The notes under the pieces: model-generated
Databases searched by the model: none
What the model saw: the letters and a program-made list of their open reading frames with translations, nothing else
Told to the model about the DNA's origin: nothing
Assembly: GCA_024362935.1 (NCBI GenBank)
Contig: JANCRA010000032.1
Coordinates: 7,057,001-7,121,000, forward strand
DNA from: Setophaga petechia
Lineage: Eukaryota; Chordata; Aves; Passeriformes; Parulidae
Length of the DNA stretch: 64,000 bases
Reading direction: 5' to 3'
Part shown: positions 1-14,214 of the stretch, piece by piece
Layout of the letters: every line of letters starts with the position of its first letter
How positions within the stretch are numbered: the stretch's first letter is position 1
Position numbers and translations under genes: made by a program

Positions 1-1530
1 TTGCATTGCTAACTTATTTTCCATTAGCTAGAAAGGAGGGCTAAGGAGATTACTGTCCTGACTTAATACACCTTCAGTTATATAGAATGCATATGAACCT
101 GAAGGCAATAGGCTTCAGAGACTTCATTCAGAAAAAAGTAGTTACGTATTTTGTTTCCAACTTGTTGGCATTGAAGAAAAAAAAAGGTACATACTTTCAT
201 TTTTTCATGTCTTCATCTGAGTGTGCAAGGGAAGCCTGAGATTAATAGAAGGGATTAGGAGAGGAGCTAACTTTTTAGTTTGTGCTAAACTGTGGACGGT
301 TTGACAGAAAAAATGAAACATGAATTCCTAGTTTTGTTATAAGGAAATATCATTTTACAGCTGTTCCACAATTCATCTTGTATGATTTTTCAGTTTAGCC
401 AAATTTAGTGTTGACGTGTCCTAATGTGCACTCATTACTGGAAAAACTGAGCCAACCTACCAGGTTTTGTGTCTGCTTTTAATAAAACTGTGATACAAGT
501 TAGATAGTTCATCTCCTGTGGTAAAACCTTGAAGAAACCATATTCTGAGACTTTCACAAGGAGTGGAGCTGCAAGTGGCACATGAGATGCCCTTAGAGCA
601 GGTAATGCTCAGGTCAAGGTGCAAAAGCATTCTGTGTTATTTCAGCTAGACCAGCCATGCCAAATGAACCATTGTAGTGTATTTAGGTGCACCTGCCCTT
701 CTGCACAGACAGCTGTAAACTGTCCCCTCCCTTGGGGACAAGTCTCATTAACCAGTTTTAACCTGCCCTTGTTTCATTAAGAGGCATTTGGCCAACCTGC
801 AGTGGGACTGGCAAGAGTGACACAAGTGAACAGATCCGTGTCCATGCATGGCTCTACATCAGTGCAGGTAAATGATTGCAGCTGGCTGCTGTAAGTCTAA
901 AGCAGAAAGCCTCTAGAATGTATCCTTGCATCAACCCTTGTCCATGAAAAGAGACTTTGTAAACCTAATCTCAAATGCTACTAACTGCCGGAATAATTCA
1001 GTCATGTGGGTTGTATCTGGGCATTTCCTCAGTACTTCTCTGCTGAAGCCAGAAGCCTTTCACTTTTTCTGGCTGGCTGTTGAGCTGTCCCAGTTATTTC
1101 ACTTTGCAATTCCTTAAGAGTGCCTGAGAAACTGGTAGCAGGGTGGGCATAAATAACAGATGTCTTTTTTAAAGCTGGGTTGGGTGATGGTATTTTGGAT
1201 GGAAGGGTTGACTGTTCTGTAAGTGTGTTGGGGGGTTTCCTTTTAAAGAAGAGATAAAGTATGTCTGCAATATATGCTGAGGTACAGAAATCCCTTGGGA
1301 CATTTCACACTAAAGAGGTGCTGTGCCTTTTACTGCTTTAAATACAGAAAAACAAAATTAACTGCACAGACTTAGGAAGATGTCTCTGTTTACTGGACAT
1401 ACGCTTGGACAATATAAAGCCTCTAAGTACCAGAAAACATGTTTGTAACACTTGAATATATAAGGACAGCTATATTTGCTATTTCGTTTCTTGTTACCTG
1501 TGGCATAGTGTCTAACTATAGATCTGTCTT

Positions 1531-1761
1531 ATGGAAGTGACTGTGACAGATTGGGACAGTATAACTAAAGGAATGCAGGTAAGTCCTGCTGGTTCAGCTG
1601 CTTCCCACAGCAGGGCCATCAGCTACCAACCTCACACTTGTCTCCTGCAGCTTGAAATGTCCCCCTCTGCCACAGCTGGGCTGGGTGGAACAGGCTGTGG
1701 GTGTCATACAGACAGCTGCCACCGCTGCAGTCTGCAGCTGCACGGTGTGGCTCCAGCACTG
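1531..1761 (+). other. Candidate two-exon transcript segment (speculative)
   Basis: An ATG at 1,531 opens a frame that reaches GCAG followed by GTAAGT at about 1,576-1,584, a consensus 5' splice site. A pyrimidine-rich acceptor ending CTCCTGCAG lies at 1,642-1,650, and a second GTAAGT follows at 1,762. The implied exon 1,651-1,761 is 111 bp (37 codons) and has no stop in the frame continuous with the upstream ATG. The implied intron is 72 bp, short but possible in birds. The peptide is not recognised. Strong splice motifs also arise by chance, so this is a candidate only; a non-coding exon or nothing at all is equally possible. Confidence 0.12.
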
Positions 1762-3851
1762 GTAAGTCTGAGGCCTTTTGAAGCTGCTGGCAGTTCTTCT
1801 TTGGAAGCAGAGATGCTGCATCATTTTGACATTTACACAGGTATTGCACCTTCACATGTGAATAAATGACATGAACTGAACTATGGGTGAAACTGGAGGG
1901 CTGAGAAGACTTTTGGTGTTAAATGGTGCAAAGTACCTCATATAGCTGACATAGCTAATTAACAGTCTGTTATTAATCTCTAGCTACTGACAGAAATCTG
2001 CTGGATCAACACTGAACAGTAGCTACAGGAAACTAAAGAGTTGCTGCAAGATTATCATACCTGTTTATAAGCTACATAATTGTTCTTGAAGATATCTCAT
2101 TAAGGATATATTTTCTTTGCAGAATGAGTTGTATCATGGGTAAGAGCTTGCAGTACTACATCCTTAGTATGTCTTTTAAAGACTGTATAGTAAGTCACTG
2201 ACAGTTGTCAGCATGCTAGGCAATATTAAGCTTTTGGGTATTGAAATTTTCTCAACTTTGAAAGTCTGCTTCAAGTTTCTGCAGTCATCTCAACTTCCTT
2301 GTAGCCAATTTTTTTTTTTTTTCTGGGATAATTAAAAAGCTGGGTAGTTCTTGAACTTGTGTATGCAAGAGAAATGTGGTAGTGGCCTTTATCCTGTGTT
2401 TACATTTGTGGGGCTTAAACAAAATGAGAACCCCAAACTTTTCCCGGATCTGGAGTAAATTTATCTGAAGCAATGTTTGCAAACAGGCAAACATTGAGGA
2501 GAGACTTCTGCTGTATGCACTGAGGGAAAGCCTTTTTCTCTCTGATATGTCAGTGGTACAGAATAGCAGTTGTTATTTTTTACATCATTGCAAAGTTTTC
2601 AATTTAGCTCAGAGCTGATAACAAATGAGAGAATTCTAAATTAAAGTGTGATTCCTTCTAGACTGGAACCTTGGCTAAAAACAAAGCAACTGATTTTCCA
2701 CTAGGTAGCAAAGTCCTGCTGTGAAAAAATCTGCTGATGGTGCTTGGCAAAGCACAGAGCTCTTGGGATCACAGTGCTGTGCATCTTTATCCTCTTCTTT
2801 CCTAGCTACTTCCCATACATCCCCTTTTTCCCCCCTCTCTTTCTATATTTTAGTGAATTCTATAAATATTGATTAATAGATCTATAAAGCTCAGGAAATG
2901 GGGATGCTTCAAATAAAGAAATCTCTTTATTAAGAATTAAATGGAAAAATAAAACATAAGCTTTCCTTTTCCACTTGAAATTTTAGGAGTGGAAAGAACA
3001 AAAATTGTGTTGATGATAAAGGTCTCCACATACATCATTTTAATTATAACAGAGGCAAAACTAAAAGTTGGTGGCAAATGTGGAAAAAGACCACATTTTT
3101 TCCTCGAGGTTTTAGTGCTTTGTACCTTAATGTCAGCCCTGTGAATCATACTCTGCTTTGAACAAGAAACACTGCACATAGTTCACAGGATTTCCAATGC
3201 TATTTCATTAACCATGTCAAAAGTTGTATCTTTTGCAGGGGTCCTTAGTGGGATTTCTGTCCAACTGGCATGCCCACATCATCCTCTTGCAGATGAGCCC
3301 CTTTTGATCCCTGTGTAACTGAATCTACATTCTGGAAAACTTTGCCTCACATCCTGTTAGAAGTCGAATACTGTAGCTTTACAGATGACTAACATTTTGA
3401 AAGTTCACTTTCCTACACACCCTTCAAAGTGAAATGCCTGGTGTAAAGACAATGGAAAAAAAAGGCAATCTATCTCAGACATGCCAGTACACACAGTGAA
3501 AAGCAGTGCAGGGCAACAGCTCCCGTCTTTGTAACCATAGAATGATTTTGATTCCACACTAGTGCTCTTCAGAGGGCCTTTTCTGGTTTAAATCCCTATG
3601 ACCTGTTACAGTAATAAGTCAGTAATGAAGAATTACCTACTCTCAGAATACTGCTTTTTCACCAGTGTTCTTTTTGGAACTGTTGCCATAATCTGTGGAA
3701 TTCTTGTTGCCAACGTTGCCAGTGTGGCTTTTTTCAAATGGCCCTTCATGGGTTTATGAAAGTTTTGCCTGCTTGTTTGACTTGAGATTGAATGAAACAA
3801 CAGGGAAATGATACTGAAGAAGTGAAAATTGATTGATTGGGAGAGGAAGAA

Positions 3852-3891
3852 ATGCATTAAGCTGTCCAAACATGCATTAAGCTGTCCAAAC
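3852..3891. repeat. Perfect tandem duplication, 2 x 20 bp
   Basis: The unit ATGCATTAAGCTGTCCAAAC occurs twice in direct succession (3,852-3,871 and 3,872-3,891) without a mismatch. The identity suggests a recent slippage or template-switch duplication. No gene is affected. Confidence 0.9.
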
Positions 3892-4589
3892 TTGTGCTGA
3901 TGACGTTGTACAGTCAGCATCCCAAAATATCAGATGTTGTTCAAATACAGGAAAGGATGTAGATCCTCACCTACAGTCCCTAGAATCTTTGTAGCCAGCC
4001 TAAATGGTGGCAACCAGGCAGGGATCATGCCTGCAAAATAGAGCAAATGTATGCAGACACATAAAAAAACCCCAGTCATAATGATTTTGGCTAGATGTTT
4101 TCCTACTTATCCCTAGCACCTCACTATGACTTTCCTGGGAGCCAGTTAACTCATTCCAAAATCTTGTTGAACATTTGACCTTCATTAAATTTCAAATAAC
4201 ATCAAAAGGGTATCATTGAATCTTCAAATCTTTATCCTTGAAACTCAGTTCAAAGGACACAACTGCATTCAGGCTTAACTGATAAAATATTCTTAGGAAG
4301 AAACTTAAGCCCGACCTCGTCAATGAATGTATGTGGAAATCAGTGTGTGACTGCAAGACTGCCTACAAGGCTTTATCTGATAACTTGCATTTATACCCTG
4401 GCATGGATAGCTAGCTGCTGTATTGAGGAGTGCTACAGAAAACTTACTGAGTGTGTCTAAGAAACTAATTGCTGAAAAAAATACCTCTGTTGAAAAGTTG
4501 GGTTTTGAAATTTTGTCTAATTTTTCAGTGTCTAATTTTAACTATCCACCAGTTAAGAATCAAATTAACCCTGCTGCTCCTGCAATCTG

Positions 4590-4630
4590 TTTTTTTGGGT
4601 TTTTTTTTGGTTTTTTTTTTTTTTTTTTTT
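4590..4630. repeat. Poly-T tract with GGG/GG interruptions
   Basis: About 40 bp of thymine is broken by GGG and GG. No recognisable retroelement body is attached on either side, so I list it as simple sequence and not as an element tail. Confidence 0.8.
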
Positions 4631-7235
4631 GATTTGTGGAGTGTGAATAAAAAGAATCCAATTGTTATTACAGGATCTTCAGGTTCCCATGCTTCATCAG
4701 AACAGCAGAATTTCCCTACAGAGCAATTTTCCATACAGAGCAGCTGTAGATTCTCTGTAGACAATACTAGACTGCTTCCAATAAGAATGGGAAACACTGC
4801 CTAAATGATACCCCAAAAATTAAAATCCTGAGAAAATGAGTCACACAAATACTGTATGAGTTGTTCAAGTTAACACAGGAAGACTGTGAATAAGAAGTAT
4901 TGTACCCAAAAAAATTCTGTTTCACCAAATTCTCATTAAATGTTCAATCCTACAATCTTAAATATGGAATTTATGTGGGATTCAAATATTTCCTCATTTT
5001 AGAGTTTTTGACTAGCATCTTTAAATAGCCACAGTTTCTTCACTCCCACAAATGACAACTTTGCATTTGCTGGTTGTCTCCTTTTTTTTCCCTCCACCCT
5101 GTGGCTTGCTGTGACAATGTGGCAATTCACAAATGAGTGGGTGACATAAAAATGTCACTGTTAATCCTCACTGGTATTGATGCAAAAGGTCTATTTATGT
5201 TTGCTGGCTAAATCCTGCATCTAACAGAAGGCATTTATTAGTCTGTTCTTAGAATAATTGTTTCTTTAATGACATGTGATGTTATATCTGATTATGCACA
5301 GAAGCAGAAAAGACAGCTGATGGAATTATAGTGCAAATTGGAAATTGCAGTCTCACAGGGAGATAATAATAAAATCTTAGGGTTTCTTTTCCTGAGAATT
5401 GCTCTGTATTACACTAATTTATGTCCATTGCTTCTACTTCACTCCAGAACTATGATTAACTAGAACTTCCTTATGTTTGGCCTTAGTTACACTTGGTTCA
5501 TGTCAAGTGCAGGAATAAATTTGGGGCAGTTATCTATCAGACAACTTGTACTTTATCAGCAGTAGTATCAGCATCTTGATTGAGCAGGATCTACAGGACT
5601 GATATGGTCACCAAGAAGTTAAATTACAGTGTCAGTTACTCTTTTTAATCTTTCTAAAGTCAAAGGAGGGAACAAGGACTTTCTGAGGGTAAGTACCTCT
5701 AAGCCAAAATAAATTGTTACGGTAATTATGCAATAGAGAGCCAGAGTTCTCCATGATTTGCATACCACAAACTATGTCACAGCAAATTATGGCATTGCAA
5801 TTGTAAGTCCACAGATTAGAGTAAGTTCGAGAAGTTACTCCATCCAACTTTTATTTCTTTCATTATGTTCTGGTAATTAGCTCCAAAAGAGCCACATTAA
5901 TGTACAAGCCCTGTACCACTGTGTGAATAACCATGTGCTTCTCCCAGCTCAGCCACAGAATGCTCTGTGCTTCAAAGCTGAAGAACTGCTGCTCCGGGTA
6001 AAAAGTGTTTCCTGGTTTTGGAAATACTAAAATAGTCAATAAGCAAGTTTGGTGGTTTGGAATCCTGGCCATCAGATAAGCTCTGAAGTAGCAAACCAGC
6101 ACCTGGAGGTGACTTTATGCACAATTCTTGATCCTATACTGGTTTGATGGTATACCTATGCAGGCCCACCTGGGCTTACACAGGAAAGACCCTGATTCCC
6201 CCTGTTCCATCCCCATCCCACTCCCAGATATGAGCACCCACAGCCTCTTAGAAGGGGCCATGGAGGGAGAGGTCCTTTAGCCTGGTCCTTTAGCAGCTGG
6301 AAGCTGAGCTGCCATTGCCATTGGAATGCATTATGGTCTCCCTGAGCGCTTTGGTGCTTGGGGAGTTTAGTTCTGCCTCAGGGTCAAAACCAGATGAACA
6401 AGGATTTTATGAAAGAACTTTTTGATTTGGACAGTGGGGAAATATTTCAAAACCAAAAGCTACAAAGGGAATTGGTTCTTGTTTTCTTGAAGGGACTTGG
6501 TTCATACTCATTTCCTCAAAAGATATCGGGAAGGCCACATGCAAGGATATAGAACCTGTTCTTTCAGAGGGCAACAGGCTGATGGATCTTGTAAATTAAT
6601 TTTCTATGCAACTGCAATAATTCTCATTAGGTCTCTTTTCAGGTCTATTCCTTTTTCCTCTCCTAAGAGTTCTACAGATTTGTTTCCTCACCTCCTATTA
6701 CAGTGTAACCTGTTAGGCTCTCTGTACAGACAGGTAATGGTGTGCACACCAGGGAGCTTCCAGGGGCACAGGAATCTAACACTTTGCAGCACACAAGACT
6801 GGTCATCTGCAGCATTCTTTGCAAAACTATTCAGCAGTCCTTAATGTTGGGGGGGAAAAAGGAACATTGACAAACAGAAGAGATTACTTAAGAAGAAACC
6901 TAACACCTCCCTAGTTTTTAATCTGAGTGTTATATCAAGCTGCAGTTCACCCATGCTTGGATTGTCAAAGAATGGGAACTTAAGCTCCAAACCCATCAAG
7001 CTTCCTCTGCTCATGTAAGATTTAAAAGAAACAATGATCAGAAAGAGAGCAATGGAAATTTGCACTGGACTAACCAAGTCCTCCTTAACAAATTTTTGTG
7101 GGTTTGGCAAAAAAAAAAATGAAACCAGAAGTAGTCAGAAGTTTAAGAGAACAACATAATCAGACCTCCCTTTAAAATAAATGGAATAAACTCTAGCACA
7201 ACTGGCTCCTGCTTTACCAGAAAAAGAATAATAAC

Positions 7236-7277
7236 AATAACCTTTGGTTAGTGCTCAATAACCTTTGGTTAGTGCTC
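7236..7277. repeat. Perfect tandem duplication, 2 x 21 bp
   Basis: The 21-bp unit beginning AATAACCTTTGG is present twice back to back (7,236-7,256 and 7,257-7,277) with no mismatch. It lies in non-coding DNA. Confidence 0.9.
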
Positions 7278-10200
7278 CTTTTCCTGGCAAGCTTTCTACA
7301 TTGTTGTAGCCCCTAAAAGCCAGCTTGAATTTAAGAATTTCTTTTATTTATTTATTTTTATCACCATGGAAAGTATTCATTTTTTCAGCACTTTTGTATG
7401 TGTAACAATTTTTCTGTGTTTGTTTTCTGTCATTATATTCTATGAGGTTGGTATTTATAAAGGGTCAGAGCTGGAGCTAGTATTGCTCAGGAAGACTGTC
7501 ATTCTGCAGCTAAGTAATTTATATCAAAATTTTACAAGCTGGACATGGGGATTTCCTCATACTATTTAATGAAAGATATGTGGTTAAATCTCCTTTCCTG
7601 TTCTAAGAGTCTGAAATTAATCTTTTATACAGAATCTTGACCTCCCAAATACATTTGCAGTTTAAGCTGTTCTTATAAACTTTGCTTGGACTCCAGAAAG
7701 TCCCTTCCCATCCACATTCCTCAGCATTTCAGTTCTGCTGCTGTTTAGCAGCAGTGCCTGTCAAGTTGGGATAGCAGCACAAGAGGCAGGAACTGCAACT
7801 GGTGTTGTAGGGTTCTTAGGAATAGGCTGTGTACTGAAACCAGCTCAAAACCAGAACATTTACACAGAAAAAAAAAGAAATTATGCCAGCAGTAACCTGT
7901 ACTGGCGTGATTGCATCTGAATGACACTTTCAGCTCTCTTCACATTATTGATCTTTTTGGACTTTCTTGGCAGGGACAAACCCTGGGTATTTGAACCTGG
8001 TTTGTTGACATGATGAGAAACAATGATGCTGTAAATTCACAGGAACTGGGAGGGAAGAAAAAAGACAAACTTTGAGCAATCCTAAGTCCAAAGCCATAGC
8101 TTTCTCTGGCACTGTTTAGAGCATGCCTACTAACTACTCAAGGCCTCTGCTTCCTAGTGTAAGGTGCACACACTCCATGCCCCCAAACACACTGTTTTTT
8201 TTGTCTAAGCTCAGAAGCTCTACACAGAGAAAAATATATTGTAGCACTATGAATCCTGGAGAGAGGTGGTGGGCTCTTGCAGCCCAGGAGCAGTCTTCTT
8301 AAGAGTTCTACAACCAGAGTAAATTTAAAGTACATGAGCTCCCAGGTGCTGCAAACTGTGCTCTATCCTGCTCACACTCCCTGGGAGACCTCGATCTCTT
8401 CCAAGTGCTGGAATGAAGCACCAACTGAAACTGCTTGTCCTGCCCAAAAATAACCCCACCAAAAGTAAAAGGTGAGCAGTGTCTGCCAGGTGAGAATTGG
8501 TTCACAGGTTCTCATCTGAGGGACAGAGATGGGCAAAGCTCAGTGCAGTGGAGAATGGCTGGGCTGCCCCTTCTGGCAGTGGCAAGCTGCTGGAACCCCC
8601 AGGTGTGCTGTGCAGGTACACCCCCGTGATTGCACACGAACTCTGGGCATCCCAAACACCATTTCATGGAGTTTAAACCAGCTTCACTGTCATTCCCAGG
8701 CCAATGGCAGTTACTTTCTTTGTGGTTTCCAGGGTTCCCTTAATGCCAGAATTCACACAGATGCATTTTGCAATTACAATTTCTGTGCCTTAAATTTTTA
8801 TCTAATTTATGCTAATGCTTTTCTCATCTAGCCCAGCTTTTCCTGCCTGTGAGGACTTCTGTCTTCTTCCCAACACAAGTGAAGCATTACCTCTCCTGAG
8901 ACCAGCAAATGCTTCCAAATGCAAAACTTGGCAAATGTCAACTCACAGAAGAGTGACCTGATGAAAAAATTATTGTGCAACTGAGTATGCAAATGAAGGG
9001 GTTGGTCCCTTAAATGTGCTCAGAGAGAATGAGTACAAGGAGAGCAGCCAAATCAGAACGAAATGGAATGAAGATATCCTAACCATTTAAATATGCTTGC
9101 TTGTAAATGACAATGGAGTCTCACTAGCCAGAACCTGCTGTACCAGAAGACTGGTTTAGCTGAATATGAGCCCCCTGCTGTGCAGAGTGATTGCCATCAG
9201 AGTTTCTGTGCTGTGTTTTATAGTTACTGTGTCTTTGCTTTGTCCTATGCCAAAATACTTTTTTTTTTTTAATCCATGGAGTACATAGTGTATGCAGAAA
9301 GTAAGCAAACACTACATTGCAGCAATATGTCCTTTCAAATAAAGACATACAGCCAAAATATTCCAATTGGAAAGTTTCCACTGAGTTATAGATGAGGATG
9401 AGGCTTTATCCTTACAGGTTCACTTATGCCTCACACATCTTACAGTCCCATCTTCCATCAGATTAATATAAATATGCCTCTGCAGGTGGCTTCTTCTTCC
9501 TAGAAATAAGCATTTCCACCTCAAGATGGTTAAGCCATTACAAGGCAGTACAGTTCATATGCAGATAAGGTTTTTTAAGGTTTGAGAGATCCTGCCCTTA
9601 GGAGTAGGAATCTCTCTCGTGTATTTGACAGAAATATTTTTCCCTTCTCTGTATTAGCAGCAGCAATTAGCTGTTTGATGATGCCTTTGCAAATACAGCA
9701 AATACAACTTTTAGGAAGATCAAGAAGAAGACGTAACCTGAAGCATAAATTGAAAATCAGATAGAAAGTTATTTGAAAATTTGGGGTGAAATTGAAGGCC
9801 AAACAACAGAGCTGCACCTGGGCTACCAATACCAAGGCAATATTGATGTTTTCCCAGCAGAATCACTCAAAGCATGAACCCAAGGTGTCCCTTTGTCCCA
9901 CTCCCTTTGTTCTTAGAAGAGACAGGCTGATGCACCAACAGCTGACCCAGAGGGAGGGAGAGGGGAGGGAACCTCCCTCTGGCATTTCCTCTGAGTCAGG
10001 GTGGCATCTCGGGTGCCACGCACAAAGAGGGAAGGGGGTCACAACAATCAGTGTTCTAGTGTCTTCCTCAAATCCATTTATGCAGGAAATCTAACTGGGT
10101 TACGCTGTCAGGAAGAATTTCTGCTTGTTTTAGTGTCCATGTGGAGGTCTCTCTCTCACCAGATTAAAGTCATTGCCGAACAAGATGTTTTGATTTTCTT

Positions 10201-13200
10201 CCATGGGCTCAAGACTTCTCCATCTGTGCAGAGTGTGGGCTGGGAGTCCCAGGCAGATTCGTTTTCTCTGAGTCCTGCCAGCAAACCAGGACTGGGGTCC
10301 CTCAGGACACTCACCAGAGGAGATGGCAGCAGGGCATGCAACTCCTGCCTCCCTATGGCGGTTTGCATCCCCTCCTGTTCTCTTCCCACCTGGAGACAAC
10401 TTACATGCACACATGTGGGATTAGTTCTCAGAGAAGTTTCAGTAATGCTGCAAGCTTCTGTGATTTGATGCTGGGCTATAATTGTCTATTAAGAGAAAAA
10501 AATAAAATTCTTTTTAAGAAAATTGTTTGTTTCACTTCTGCTTTTTTTCAAAATGAAACTGATTTCTTTTGATCTTTCTGCCTTGGTAGTTCCTTGAAAT
10601 TACTTTCTACTATGTTTCATATGTGTGGCAGTGCTCATAACAGAAAGAATAATGCCTTTTACTCAAATCAAGTATTTCATTTATCCTGAATTTATTTTTC
10701 TCAAACCGTTTAATTTCACCAGCCATTTCTGAATGTTTTCTGTTTTGATGCAAGTCAAAATTATTTTTCCCTGTCATTTCTTTCAGAACTACCTGTGATT
10801 CAAAATATTCATTATCTTTATTATCCTATTTCTAGGTAACATGAATAACCAGGACCTGGTTTGAGAGAAAGATATTTTCCTTATTGATAATTTTATGCAG
10901 AAATTCTTAACTTTCTCATAAAAGAAATTGAAATATTTGCGATTCTTCATCTTAATGATAGCCAGAACATACTGCCTGTGATAACTTCTGCAGAAACTAT
11001 GGCTCCTACATATTATCTGAAGCTGAGCCAGAAATCAAAAGGAGATGAGAGGAGATAAGGCATCTTGAGAAATGCATTCTTTTCAGATCTGGCTTTAGAG
11101 TATTTTCTCTGTCTGTTAAAAAGTATTGAAATTTTTCTTTCAGAAATCCTTAGGAGACAAATTTTAGACATTCAAATTCATGGCATTCCATGTGGATTTA
11201 ATGTTTCGCTTATTTAATTTTTTCTGTGAACGCAGTTTTCACTGTTTTTGTCACTGTGCAGGTCTGATACTCCAGTTCTTCCAGCTATTTTTAAAAAGTC
11301 TGTTAATCAGAGACAACACCAATATCTTCCTCACATGGTTCCTTTCTCTCATAAAGTTCATAAAGACACAGGATTTGTGCTGTCCCTGGGCTGGCCACAG
11401 GAGATGATGGCTGAACCAGTATAAAGCTCAAGCAGCACAAACAGATGATACTAAGGCTCCTATAAAAACCCCAACCCTGCCAGCACAACAGATTACCAGT
11501 GAAAACTTGACTCAGCAGCAAGGGTTTGGTGTAAGTCAGCACTTTGCATTGTGTGGCTGCAGTGATTTTGACCTCAGACCCCTAATGCTGGATTTATTGT
11601 GAAACCATGTGAAATCATGGGCACAGGAAGAGCAAATGAACAAGTGAGGCCAAAGCAGCCAGCGCCTCAGGGATAGCTGCTGGTAGGGCTAAGCCTGCAA
11701 AAAACAGAGATCTGCCTGGTCTGGCAGTGCTCAGACCTCTCATCTCTATGGTAAGCACTCAGAGCAGATGAAGAGCTTGCCAAATCCAGTGTCTATATGA
11801 GAAGTTGGGAATAAGGAATATGATAAATTATCTTTCCATATCCTAATTGCATCTAATTTGGTATCTCACCATCTGTCTACTTTTTTAGCCTCTTTTTAAA
11901 TCTGTGATGTGTGCTTGTTTTCAAAATCACTTCCACTTATAAAATTCTTTTACTTACCAATCCCTTTTTAATTCTTTCACATTAGATGTTTGAGTGTAAT
12001 GGATATTGGTGAAATGATTTTTTTTACCACTGCCTTGTTCATAAACTCTTTTTTTTTAAAGTGTGCCATACTCCAGAATAAGAATGCTCTGCCAGTCCTC
12101 TCACATAAGTAGCCCCAGTGCCTACAATATACACACTGACACCCAAAGCTGCAGTTCTGCAAACTCCTCTGCACAAAATAAAGGTCCTTTAAACTAGCAG
12201 AGAACCTACCCAGCTCCACGGCTCAGAGAAGGGTCAGAGAAGCACCAGAGTCCTGCCAAATGACATGGCAGCAGGAAATATTTGAGAGACTGAGAAAGAA
12301 GGCAGGGGTGGCACTGGCACAGCAGCGCCTTCTTCAGCGGCCTTTAGTCTGTGCTGGCTAACCAGCAATGCTATTTCCTAAAATCACTATGTCAGAATTG
12401 CTAAAACCAGGATGTAACACTGGATCTGTGACAGGTGAGACAAACAAGTTTATGGTCATTTGTCCATGCTTGTCCCTATCCTGTGACCTATGCCACTGGC
12501 AAAGGAACCACATTAATGTTTAACTAACATGTTTTTCCAAGGGGGAGGATAGAAACTTTCAATGCATTTTAACCACTCAAAACATTACTCCTCTCTGCCA
12601 GTGGAGCCCTCTGACAGGAGCCTATTACAGTTCTATTGCTTTGTCTGACCCTGGTCAGAACTGCTTATCTCACCAGGTATCCAGGAAGGACAGATTTCAT
12701 CCTGCCATGTTGTGACATTTTTCTATTTTATTTCCTTCTCAGTGAGATTTAAGCTGTCAGAGATTTCTTAATTTCCATGGTGATGCAAGAGCCTATACTG
12801 TAGATCTACGTCCTGGAAGACAGCATTTTTTGGAGATTATTTCTGGCTTTTCCATTTCTGCAAATAAGATGGAGAATCTGGCAGCCAGTTTGATACCCTG
12901 ACAAAAAGGAAAATAACACAACTACCCTTCAGAGCTGCAGTAAGTGATTTGGGCACTGCCAGATTTTCCAGAGTACTTTGTACGAGTGTTATCCCTCTTT
13001 AGTACTCCCTCAGCCATGGAGCCCATGGACTCCTTCACCAGCACACCAGGGCCTGGGTGCTGCAAGCTGACCCCTGCCAATCTGCAGGGCTTCTTTTGAG
13101 TCCCTTTCTCCTGCCACCTTCCCCTCTGCAAGGAATCTGTCTTGAGGAGGTGTTGCTGTCCTCCTTGGTCTTCACTGAAAACTGCAGTTGTGGAAGTACC

Positions 13201-13949
13201 TTCTCAAACTTTTTTTGAGGCTTAGTTGATATTTTTAATTTTAGTGAACTTTTAGCAGATCCCTGGCTTTTTCTTGCAAAACTGCCTTGAGAAACCCAGA
13301 TGTTTTCCTTTTCAGTTCCAGGCATGATAATGTCCCACAATTTCTGGTGAAATCTTTGTCATTTCACCTCATGTCTGGGAAATGAAAAAAAGCAATTAGT
13401 GCAGATATTAAAACAGACCAAAGCACTTTCCCTTGATCTTATTTTAGAGGATGCCTGGTACAGTACAGATATACTGCCATGCAATCAGGCGGGGGATTCC
13501 TTGTAACTCCTTCCATCTACAGGTATTGATGGGATGGGGCCCCAGCTCAAAAGAAAGACACAGAGGATAACCATTTACCAGCCATGGGATGCTGCAGGAC
13601 ACAATTTGCAAGTAGAGCCCAGTTGCTCCAGCCCAGCCTCCTGCTGATGCACCAGGGACCCTTGTCAGCACACCTTCTCCTAGGTCATCTAACCAGTCAG
13701 CTCCTAGGTTGGCAAATCACTTTTGAAGCTGTAAGCAGAGAACCAGGAAAGCTTATCACGACCATTTCCTGCTTGGAATAAGTCACACAATTACATTCAC
13801 TTGAGAATTTCTCTCCTTGAGATACTGCATGTTCTGTGAAACCTCCTCCAGATAAAAATAGATTGAGAAGATAGGAAATGCTTGAAGTGGTCCTAATCAT
13901 CAGGATGAAAGCCAGGAGAAACAGATTGTCCTCTGTCTACTATTAACAT

Positions 13950-14214
13950 AATTAATGGCCTCAAGTTATGCCAGGAGAGGTTTAGTTGAATTCTAGGAAA
14001 CATTTCTAAACATTTCTTCACTGAAGTGTTGTCAAGCATTGGATCAGGCTGCCCAGGGAAGTGGTGAGTCACCATGCCTGGGGGGATTTAAAAGAAGTGC
14101 AGATGTAGCACTTGAGGTCCTGGTTTTGGACCTTGGCAGAGCTGGACCAACAATTGGACTCAATGACCTCAAAGGTCTTTTCCAATCTAAATTTTTCTGT
14201 GATTCTGTGATTCA
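13950..14214 (+). mobile_element. CR1 LINE, 5'-truncated 3' end
   Basis: The segment starts near a 'GGCCTCAAGTTATGCCAGG' block and passes through the 'GGCTGCCCAGGGAAGTGGTG' block. It ends with 'TCAATGACCTCAAAGGTC' and the direct ATTCTGTG-type repeats typical of bird CR1 3' ends. About 265 bp remain, so only the end of ORF2 and the 3'UTR are left, as in most CR1 copies. Several mismatches and small gaps against what I know of the family indicate an old copy. It is not autonomous. Confidence 0.93.

Larger units (their letters stand above)
1..13949. other. Gene-poor intergenic DNA, downstream side of CHAMP1
   Basis: This stretch is AT-rich and has many stops in all frames. No open frame here resembles a protein family I recognise, and no CpG island is visible. 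It holds short T-runs, two small tandem duplications (3,852 and 7,236) and one exon-like pair of splice motifs at 1,531-1,761, all listed separately. I see no rRNA, tRNA or CRISPR structure. The call rests on the absence of recognisable signal, so a poorly conserved lncRNA or an enhancer could be present. Confidence 0.6.
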
